Of a stretch of 55,340 nucleotides of DNA, positions 34,760-41,397 are shown piece after piece; position 1 is the stretch's first letter; the number at the start of each line of letters is the position of its first letter. Source of the stretch: Burkholderia sp. IMCC1007 (lineage in GTDB: Bacteria; Pseudomonadota; Gammaproteobacteria; Burkholderiales; Burkholderiaceae); NCBI RefSeq assembly GCF_027257875.1, contig NZ_JAPVQY010000055.1, forward strand, positions 1 to 55,340, in the 5' to 3' direction. The notes beneath the pieces were generated by a model that searched no databases, was not told the origin of the DNA, and saw only the letters and a program-made list of their open reading frames with translations. The translations under genes were made by a program, and so were the position numbers.

Positions 34760-36258
34760 GCGAAGTGAACATGCTTCAGAAAATCCTTCACGCGCGCGTC
34801 CGCGCTGCCGCGGATCCGGTCGGGCGGCACGTCGTACAGGATGCGGCCGTTCTCCATGAACACGATCCGGTCGGATACCTTGAACGCGAAATTCATCTCG
34901 TGCGTCACGATGATCATCGTCATCCCTTCCTTGGCCAGCGTTTCGACGACCTTCAGCACTTCGCCGACAAGCTCGGGGTCGAGCGCCGACGTCGGCTCGT
35001 CGAACAGCATGATCGATGGCCGCGTCGCGAGCGCGCGCGCGATCGCGACACGCTGCTGCTGGCCACCCGACAATTGATGCGGGTATTTGTTCGCATGCTC
35101 GAGCATGCCGACCTTGGACAACAGCGACAACGCCTGCAGCCGGATCGCTGCCTGATCGGCCTGCCGGTGATAGCACGGCGCCATCATCACGTTCTGCAGC
35201 GCGGTGCGGTGCGGGAACAGGTTGAAGCTCTGGAACACCATGCCGATATCCAGGATTCGCTCGTTCGACACGCGCGGCGGATGCGAACCGGACGCACGGA
35301 TGAACGACTCGCCGTACAGGTCGACCCCGCCCGCGTTCACCGGCGCGAGGCCGTTGATGGTGCGGATCAGCGACGTCTTGCCGGATCCGGACGGGCCGAT
35401 GATCGACACGACCTGCCCTGGCGCGACGTCGAGGCAAATGTCCTTCAGCACCTCGTGGCGGCCGTAGCGCTGGTGCAGCCCTTTCAGGCGCAGCGCGAAC
35501 TCGGCGTTCGCCCGCGGCCGCGGCGCGACGGCGGGCACCGACAGCGGCAGTTCGGGATCCGCATGGCCGGCCTGCACGGGCGTGCGTCGGCTGACGTCGA
35601 GGTGCCGCTCGAGATAGCCGAGCAGCCGGCTGAACACCGTGACGATCAGCACGTAATAGAACGCGACGGCCAGCATCGTTTCGAACACGAGGAAGTTCTG
35701 CGTGTACAACCGTTGCCCGACGAGCAGGATCTCGGCAAGTGAAATCACCGACACCAGCGACGTGAGCTTCACGATCGTGATGAACTCGTTTGCGAGCGCC
35801 GGCAGCGCAATGCGGATCGCCTGCGGCATCACGATCAGCCGCTGGATGCCCGTGAAGCGGATGCCGAGCGCGCGGCCGGCCTCGAGCTGCCCGCGCGGCA
35901 CCGACAGGATCCCGCCACGATGGATTTCCGCGAAATACGCGGTTTCGCTCAGCACCATCGCGATCAGGCCGGCCGTGAACGGATCCGACAGCACCACGCT
36001 GGTCGCGGGAAAGACCTGCGGCAGGTTGTAGATGAAGACCAGCAGCACGAGCAGCGGCAGGCTGCGGAAAAACCAGATGTACACGGCCGCCGCCCGCTTC
36101 AGCAGCGGCTGGTGCGACTGCCTCGCAAGCGCGACCGGAAAGCCGAGCACCACGCCGAGCACCCACGCGGCAACACTGAGTTCGACGACCACGACGCACG
36201 CGCGCCAGAAATCCTTGTCCCACAACAGCTGAAATGCATAGTGCCAATCGAACTGCAT
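34756..36258 (-). CDS. Fused polar-amino-acid ABC transporter permease-ATPase
   Basis: A 500-residue fusion. Residues 1-235 are a HisM/GlnP-type permease with several membrane spans and the EAA loop (LEAGRALGIRFTGIQRLIVM). After a linker of about 25 residues, residues 255-500 are the ATPase: Walker A GPSGSGKTS, signature LSGGQQQRVAIARA, Walker B IMLFDEPTSAL, and the H-loop IIVTHEMNFA. Usually these are separate genes, although such fusions are known. ATG at 36258 is chosen at the start of the permease homology. It works with the binding protein encoded 78 bp upstream to import an amino-acid-like compound. Confidence 0.93.
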   Translation of the reverse strand: MQFDWHYAFQLLWDKDFWRACVVVVELSVAAWVLGVVLGFPVALARQSHQPLLKRAAAVYIWFFRSLPLLVLLVFIYNLPQVFPATSVVLSDPFTAGLIAMVLSETAYFAEIHRGGILSVPRGQLEAGRALGIRFTGIQRLIVMPQAIRIALPALANEFITIVKLTSLVSVISLAEILLVGQRLYTQNFLVFETMLAVAFYYVLIVTVFSRLLGYLERHLDVSRRTPVQAGHADPELPLSVPAVAPRPRANAEFALRLKGLHQRYGRHEVLKDICLDVAPGQVVSIIGPSGSGKTSLIRTINGLAPVNAGGVDLYGESFIRASGSHPPRVSNERILDIGMVFQSFNLFPHRTALQNVMMAPCYHRQADQAAIRLQALSLLSKVGMLEHANKYPHQLSGGQQQRVAIARALATRPSIMLFDEPTSALDPELVGEVLKVVETLAKEGMTMIIVTHEMNFAFKVSDRIVFMENGRILYDVPPDRIRGSADARVKDFLKHVHFA

Positions 36259-36336
36259 CGAAGACTCCTCAACCCCGGAGGGTGATGCGGCCGCGCTGCG
36301 CGGCACGCGGTGGTCGGATCGTGCTTGCCCCGGGGC

Positions 36337-37179
36337 TTACTTGGCAGTACCGAGTGCGCTGGCAACGTCGGCCGGCGTGGGCTCCTGCAAGCCGTATTTC
36401 TTCACGAGGCTGCCGTATTCGCCGCTGTGCCGCGCGTCGTTCAGCGCGCCCTCGAGTGCAGCCTGCAGGCCGCTGTCGCCCTTCGTCACGCCGAGGCCGA
36501 TCACGATCGGATACAGCAGCGTCGTCGAGCTGATCTCGACGCGCCCGTTCGTCTGCTTCGGAATCCCCTGCGCGACGGCCGCATCCTCGATCTGGACGTC
36601 GACCGCCTTCGACATCAGCGCGGACGTCGCTTCCGGCGACGTCGGGAACTCGAGGATCGAGATCTGTGCGCGCCCGGCCGCCTTGCACGTGTCCTGCGAC
36701 ACCGTGCGCAACTTCGGCGTCCACGACGCGCCCTTGATCGAGCCGATCCGCTTGCCGCACAGGTCCTGCGGCGTCTTCGGCTGGAACGCGCTGCCCTTCG
36801 CGACGAGCAGCGATGCGCCCGTCTTCAGGTACGGCACGAAATCGACCTGCTTCACGCGATCGGGCGTCACGTAGAGCGCGGACGCGACGACATCGAAGCG
36901 GCGCGCCTTCATCCCGAGGATCAGGTCCGGGAAACGGGTGTCGAGGAACACCGGCTCCAGCTTCAGGTGGCGCGCCAGCAGCCGCGAGAACTCGGCGTCG
37001 AAGCCGGCGGGCTTGCCGGCATCCAGGTATGCGTAAGGCGGATACGTGAGGTCGGAGCCCACCAGCAGCGTGCCGGACCGCACCGTCTGCAGCGGAGCCG
37101 CCGATGCGAGCGAGCATGCGAAGGCCAGCGGCACGAGCGCGCCGCGGACGAAATGGCGAAACGGAAAACGAGCGGACAT
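36337..37179 (-). CDS. Family-3 solute-binding protein of the ABC transporter
   Basis: A 280-residue periplasmic protein with a signal peptide (HFVRGALVPLAFACSLASAA). The family pattern GTLLVGSDLTYPPYAYLDAG and FDAEFSRLLARHLKLEPVFL leads into the ligand-binding cleft. LCGKRIGSIKGASW and the cysteine pair (DLCGKR, DTCKAAG) are present. It captures an amino-acid-like ligand for the fused ABC transporter. As the first gene of the minus-strand operon it carries the shared palindrome 94 bp upstream. Confidence 0.92.
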   Translation of the reverse strand: MSARFPFRHFVRGALVPLAFACSLASAAPLQTVRSGTLLVGSDLTYPPYAYLDAGKPAGFDAEFSRLLARHLKLEPVFLDTRFPDLILGMKARRFDVVASALYVTPDRVKQVDFVPYLKTGASLLVAKGSAFQPKTPQDLCGKRIGSIKGASWTPKLRTVSQDTCKAAGRAQISILEFPTSPEATSALMSKAVDVQIEDAAVAQGIPKQTNGRVEISSTTLLYPIVIGLGVTKGDSGLQAALEGALNDARHSGEYGSLVKKYGLQEPTPADVASALGTAK

Positions 37180-37648
37180 GGCGAAGCTCCCGGGTTATTC
37201 GGCGCTCGCGCTGAAACATCACAACGCCTCCCGCACGCCGCCCTGCGCGGCTTCCCGGGATTTTTCGCCGAAAATTGTTGAACAATTTCGGCCGATTCTG
37301 ACCAGTTCAAATTGAAATCTGAATCCGGGTTTACACGGCAAACGACATTCACCGGGCGCGAACCGGGCGCGCATGCGCGCACCGCGGTTCGACGTGCGGG
37401 ACGGATCAGGCAAGCAAGGAAAGGAATGGCGAAAAACGCGGCCCCGGCCGGAGCCCGTCGAGATGCGGCGCTGCCGCACGGAGATTAGAGTGTGGGTTGC
37501 AACATCCTGCCCGGAAGGCGCGGATGACGTTCATGGCCGCCATCTGCGCGCGGCATCGGAGAAAGGAGCAGCGGATCAGATCACGGGATTCAGTCGCACC
37601 GGCCGGCACATTCAATGTGCCGGCCCGCACGTGGGCACGATGCCGCGA
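37180..37648. other. Intergenic region with operon promoter; no gene
   Basis: This 469-bp gap holds the operator at 37272-37288 and the promoter of the ABC-amidase-ectC operon on the minus strand. The remainder (about 37330-37648) lies downstream of the gltI-like gene and shows no convincing frame or hairpin terminator. Confidence 0.45.
37272..37288. promoter_or_regulatory. Palindromic operator, probable GntR-family site 2
   Basis: AAATTGTT-G-AACAATTT is a perfect 8+1+8 palindrome containing the same 13-mer as site 1. With one unpaired base it extends outwards through GCCG/CGGC. It lies upstream of the solute-binding protein gene. Confidence 0.75.
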
Positions 37649-38551
37649 TCAGTACTGCGCCTGATCCGTCGGATTCCTGAACAGCTGCTTCATCTCCGGC
37701 GACAACGGATAATTCAGGCTCACGCCCTTCGGCGGAATCGGCCGCGTGAACCACTGGTCGTAGAGCTTCTCGGCCTCGCCCGACGTCTGCATCTGCGCGA
37801 TCACGTCGTCGACCACGTGCTTGAACGCCGGATCGTCCCTGCGCATCATGCACGCGTAATTTTCGTGCACGAGCGGCGTGCCCGTCACCGTGTACGCGCC
37901 CGGGTTGCGGTCCTTCGCGATCTCGCCGTACAGCAGCGGCTCATCCATCACGAACGCGACCGCACGCCCGGTCGTGACGTTCATGAACGCTTCGGCGTGG
38001 TCCTTCGCGCTGATGATCGTCATGTTCATCCCCTTCTCCTCGTTGAGCTTGCGCAGCAGACGCTCGTCCGACGTGCCGGCCGTCGTCGCGACCGTCTTGC
38101 CGGCCAGGTCCGGGAAGTCCTTCACGCCCGAATCCTTGCGCGTGCTGAAGCGGATCCCGTACAGGAAGATGCTGTCCGAGAACGCGGCCTGCTTCTGCCG
38201 TTCGAGCGTGTTGGTCGTCGAGCCGCACTCGAAATCGATCGTGCCGTTCTGCACCAGCGGAATCCGGTTCTGCGACGTGATCGGGATTTCCTTCACCGTG
38301 AGGTTCGGCAGCTTCAGATCCGTCCTGATCCGGTCGATGATGCGCGCCGCGATGTCCCGCGAGTAGCCGATGTTCTTCTGCTGGTTGTCCGAATACGAGA
38401 ACGGCACCGACGATTCGCGGATACCCAGCGACACGATGCCGGTGTCCTTGATCTTCTTCAGCGTACCGGTGAGCGCCTGCGCATGCGCGGTGCCGGTGCC
38501 TGCGAGCGCGCAGGTCAACGCGACGGCGAGCCAACGGAAGCGACGATCCAT
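37649..38551 (-). CDS. Glutamate/aspartate ABC transporter solute-binding protein (GltI-like)
   Basis: A 300-residue periplasmic binding protein from ATG at 38551. The signal peptide is FRWLAVALTCALAGTGTAHA. The typical GltI pattern is present: TGTLKKIKDTGIVSLGIRE, PFSYSDNQQKNIGYSRDI, IDFECGSTTNTLERQKQAAF and FVMDEPLLYGEIA. It binds acidic amino acids. No permease or ATPase genes adjoin it here, so it is either an orphan or uses a transporter encoded elsewhere; sharing the fused ABC transporter is possible. Confidence 0.88.
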   Translation of the reverse strand: MDRRFRWLAVALTCALAGTGTAHAQALTGTLKKIKDTGIVSLGIRESSVPFSYSDNQQKNIGYSRDIAARIIDRIRTDLKLPNLTVKEIPITSQNRIPLVQNGTIDFECGSTTNTLERQKQAAFSDSIFLYGIRFSTRKDSGVKDFPDLAGKTVATTAGTSDERLLRKLNEEKGMNMTIISAKDHAEAFMNVTTGRAVAFVMDEPLLYGEIAKDRNPGAYTVTGTPLVHENYACMMRRDDPAFKHVVDDVIAQMQTSGEAEKLYDQWFTRPIPPKGVSLNYPLSPEMKQLFRNPTDQAQY

Positions 38552-38986
38552 GCTTTTCTCCTGACGAAACGTTGATCGAACCGCGATCGTACGCCCAAAC
38601 AAAATCCGCGTCGCATCGGGGAAAGCGTAAGGAACCATCCGGCACGCACGTGCGCGCACGGCACGCATGCCGTGCGGCGCAAATGCGTCTTCGTTGCCCG
38701 TGCGCCGCGCGTCTCGCCCGGCCGGTCGTATTCGCTCGCGCCCTGCGCTCCCGGCGGTCGATTCAGAACGCCTCACGCATGCGGCATCGCGGCAACGTAA
38801 CCGGTTGCGGCCACCGCCTTTTTTCTGCCAGAACGCGCTCAAGAAGCCGACGTGGCAGCCGTTACCCATTGCATGGCGCGTCGCAGCAACCTGCGCCGAT
38901 CGTCAGACGAAACCACAAGGTCCGGCACTTACCGGATCGCGCGTTACAGCCGGCACGACGGTTATTCACGAGGATCACGTTTCAGC
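38552..38986. other. Divergent intergenic region, no supported gene
   Basis: This 435-bp gap separates gltI-like (minus) and the subtilase (plus). It must contain both promoters. Frames read through it from both sides but lack start signals and domain similarity. Confidence 0.4.
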
Positions 38987-40657
38987 ATGACAGCCAAACG
39001 CTTCAATTCCGCGCTGCTCCGCGCCGCTCATACGCACGTACTCGCCGGCATGCTGTCCGCCGCCGTGCTCGTTCCCCTCGCCGGTTGCGGCGGTGGCGGC
39101 GGCGACGGCAGCAATCCGTCGTCTTCCAATGCCGCACCGGCGCCCGCACCGACCCCGAGCCCAAGCCCGACGACGCCGCCCGCCACGAGCGGCAGCAACG
39201 CGTGCGCGACCCAGCAGGCCGCCGTGCAGATGGCGGCCGAGACCGTCGCGCCGGCCGAGCCGCCGGTCGATCACCTGATCGTCAAGCTAAAGACGGCGAC
39301 GGCCACCCATGCGATGGCGGCCATCGACACCGGCACGCGGCTCGACGCGGTGATCCAGCGCTCGATGACGCGCTGGAACGCACCGACGGCAAGCGGCGCC
39401 GCCCGCGCCTATGCCGCCGCGAACGCCGCGAACGCCGCGACGACATCGCAGGCACCGCTCGCGGTCCAGGTCGAGCGGACCTTGTCCAACGGCGCAGCCG
39501 TGCTGTCGATCGGCCAGCGCATCGCGGCAAGCGACGCCGCGGCGCTCGCTCAAGCGTTCGCGGCCGACAGCGACGTCGACTACGCGGAACCGGATCACCC
39601 GATGCGGATCCGCGACACGCCGAGCGACCCCGACTACAGCCAGCAGTGGAACCTGTTCGATCCGACCGCCGGCATCGACGCGTCGCCCGCATGGACGCGC
39701 ACCAAGGGTTCGCCGACCGTCGTCACGGCGGTGCTCGACACCGGCTACCGGCCGCACCCCGACCTCGTCGGCAACCTGCTGCCCGGCTACGACTTCATCT
39801 CGAACGTCAACACCGGCAACAACGGCCGGACCCGCAGCAGCGACGCAACCGATCCGGGCGACTGGGTCACGCAGCAGGAGCTCGACGACGCAAGCGGCCC
39901 GTACTATCGCTGCGCGAGCGCGCCGAGCCCCAGCAGCTGGCACGGCACGCGCGTGATGGGCGTGATCGGCGCGACGGCCAACAACGGCATGGGCATCGCC
40001 GGCGTGTCGTGGCTCGGCCGCATCCTTCCGGTGCGCGTGCTCGGCAAGTGCGGCGGCGTGACGAGCGACATCGCCGACGCCATGCGCTGGGCGGCCGGCA
40101 TTCCGGTCAACGGCGTCCCGACGAACCCGACGCCCGCGAAGATCATCAACCTGAGCCTCGGCGGCGTCGGCGCGTGCAGCGCGACGTTCCAGCAGGCGAT
40201 CGACGACGTGAACGCGAAGGGCGTGACGGTCGTGGTCGCCGCCGGCAACGACGGCCTGTCGACCGGGCTCGACCAGCCCGCGAACTGTCGCGGCGTGATC
40301 AGCGTCGGCGCGACCGATGCGACCGGCCGCCGTGCAGCGTTCAGCAACTTCGGCGCCGACGTCGCACTGAGCGCCCCGGGCGTCAACATCCTGTCGACGG
40401 CCAACGACGGCATGACGACGCCGGGCGCGGATACGTACGGCACCGCGAACGGCACGAGCTTCGCGACGCCGCAGGTGGCAGGCGTCGCCGCCCTGATGCT
40501 GTCGGTGAACGGCAACCTCACGCCCGCGCAGATCCAGCAGAAGCTGCAAGGCGGCGCGCGCGCGGCGATCCTGCCGACGAGCACGTCGTGCACGGCACTA
40601 CCCGCCGGCTCCGGCATTCTCGATGCGGGCGCAGCCGTCACGGCATCGTCGCAGTAA
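38987..40657 (+). CDS. Subtilisin-like (S8) serine protease, lipoprotein
   Basis: A 556-residue secreted protease. ATG at 38987 begins a lipoprotein signal ending VLVPLAGC, with Cys34 the lipidation site, followed by a glycine then Pro/Ser-rich linker. A propeptide-like region spans about 90-210 (VDHLIVKLKTA, VDYAEPDHPM). The catalytic triad is Asp251 (TAVLDTGYRPHPD), His319 (SSWHGTRVMGVI) and Ser491 (NGTSFATPQVAGVAAL), with the oxyanion segment VVVAAGNDG. It is probably surface-attached or released and degrades extracellular proteins. A strong terminator follows. Confidence 0.93.
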   Translation: MTAKRFNSALLRAAHTHVLAGMLSAAVLVPLAGCGGGGGDGSNPSSSNAAPAPAPTPSPSPTTPPATSGSNACATQQAAVQMAAETVAPAEPPVDHLIVKLKTATATHAMAAIDTGTRLDAVIQRSMTRWNAPTASGAARAYAAANAANAATTSQAPLAVQVERTLSNGAAVLSIGQRIAASDAAALAQAFAADSDVDYAEPDHPMRIRDTPSDPDYSQQWNLFDPTAGIDASPAWTRTKGSPTVVTAVLDTGYRPHPDLVGNLLPGYDFISNVNTGNNGRTRSSDATDPGDWVTQQELDDASGPYYRCASAPSPSSWHGTRVMGVIGATANNGMGIAGVSWLGRILPVRVLGKCGGVTSDIADAMRWAAGIPVNGVPTNPTPAKIINLSLGGVGACSATFQQAIDDVNAKGVTVVVAAGNDGLSTGLDQPANCRGVISVGATDATGRRAAFSNFGADVALSAPGVNILSTANDGMTTPGADTYGTANGTSFATPQVAGVAALMLSVNGNLTPAQIQQKLQGGARAAILPTSTSCTALPAGSGILDAGAAVTASSQ

Positions 40658-40692
40658 CGCGGCACCGAGTAACGCGGCACGGCTTCGCCCGA

Positions 40693-40727
40693 CCGCGCGC
40701 ATGCGTACGTCGCATGCGCGCGGTTTT
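40693..40727 (+). terminator. Rho-independent terminator of the S8 protease gene
   Basis: CCGCGCGCATGCG and CGCATGCGCGCGG form a perfect 13-bp stem around TACGT, followed by TTTT. It lies 36 bp past the protease stop. Confidence 0.85.
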
Positions 40728-40809
40728 CCATTCGGCGCGCCGGCATCGACGCGTTGACGTTCTGCAAGAAAGTGCTGCAAAAAATGCCTGAAAAAAGGGC
40801 ATAAAAAGG

Positions 40810-40839
40810 TTGACGCTTCGCATGACGACCCATTACCAT
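40810..40839 (+). promoter_or_regulatory. Candidate sigma-70 promoter of the mgtA leader
   Basis: TTGACG (40810-40815) and TACCAT (40834-40839) are 18 bp apart, placing a transcript start near 40846, just before the first leader ORF. Confidence 0.45.
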
Positions 40840-40855
40840 CGCCCCGTCTAATTAC

Positions 40856-40921
40856 ATGGAGCGTTCTGTGAACACCGATGCGAGTTGTAGTTGGTCCTCG
40901 ACCAACTTGACTGCTGCCTGA
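40856..40921 (+). CDS. Candidate leader peptide 1 (21 residues)
   Basis: ATG at 40856 opens a 21-codon frame ending at a TGA at 40919-40921. A GTG at 40868 in the same frame has GGAG 7 bases upstream and is the better start, giving 17 residues beginning NTDASCSWSSTNLTAA after the initiator. The frame runs straight through the first hairpin (40889-40907), the arrangement expected if ribosome passage controls folding. Confidence 0.4.
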   Translation: MERSVNTDASCSWSSTNLTAA

Positions 40922-41190
40922 GGAAACCGCGCAGAGCCTCGTCTTCTGCCGCATCCCGGGAAGCAGGATGCGGCGTCCTTCCGGCCTGACCGGCCAGAAT
41001 CCCCGCCCACATTTTTTCGATATTGCCGAATGCCCGCGCTGCGCAACCGTGCGTGTCGCGCGCGTGCGTTCGTGCTGCGCGCGGCGCGAGTTGCGTGCGT
41101 CTTCCATTCGCGTGCCGTCCGGCCGCGCACCCTCGTGCGTGCACAGCCGTCGATCGCCCGCGCCGACTATTCGCAACCGACAGGAGTGCA

Positions 41191-41350
41191 GATGAACTCA
41201 GACGACAGTAGTCGATTACCGCTCGCCGGTGCGACGCTGCGCATCGTCCATCCGATCGCGCTCCGTGCGCCGGCGAGCGTTCCTCCCTTCACCGATCCAC
41301 AGCCGATCGCGCCTGTCGCGACGCGGCGGGGAGCGCTCGTGCGTCGATGA
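41191..41350 (+). CDS. Candidate proline-containing leader peptide 2 of mgtA
   Basis: ATG at 41191 is preceded by an excellent AGGAG and opens a 52-codon frame (MNSDDSSRLPLAGATLRIVH at the start) whose later part has a proline cluster (SVPPFTDPQPIAPV). Its stop TGA overlaps an in-frame upstream ATG of mgtA as ATGA at 41347-41350. The Salmonella MgtL leader also senses proline codons. The role is inferred. Confidence 0.45.
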
Positions 41351-41397
41351 CGTCACGGTCGCTCCCCGCCCGCCGCCTCGTGCGCAAGGAGCGACTC

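Larger units (their letters stand above)
40846..41397 (+). ncRNA. Long structured 5' leader of mgtA, possible Mg2+-responsive element
   Basis: About 550 nt separate the candidate promoter from mgtA. Hairpins include AGTTGGTC/GACCAACT (40889-40907, 3-base loop), a perfect 9-bp stem GCCGCATCC/GGATGCGGC (40948-40974), and GGCC/GGCC at 40983-40995 followed, 16 nt on, by six T. Two candidate leader peptides lie within it. Leader-mediated Mg2+ control of mgtA through hairpins and a leader peptide is known in Salmonella; the sequence here is unrelated, so this is by analogy. Confidence 0.5.

Noticed and set aside
40948..41017. Intrinsic attenuator in the mgtA leader
   Set aside because: The T-run at 41012-41017 is 16 nt away from the nearest stem, too far for a standard Rho-independent terminator, so I call only a structured leader.
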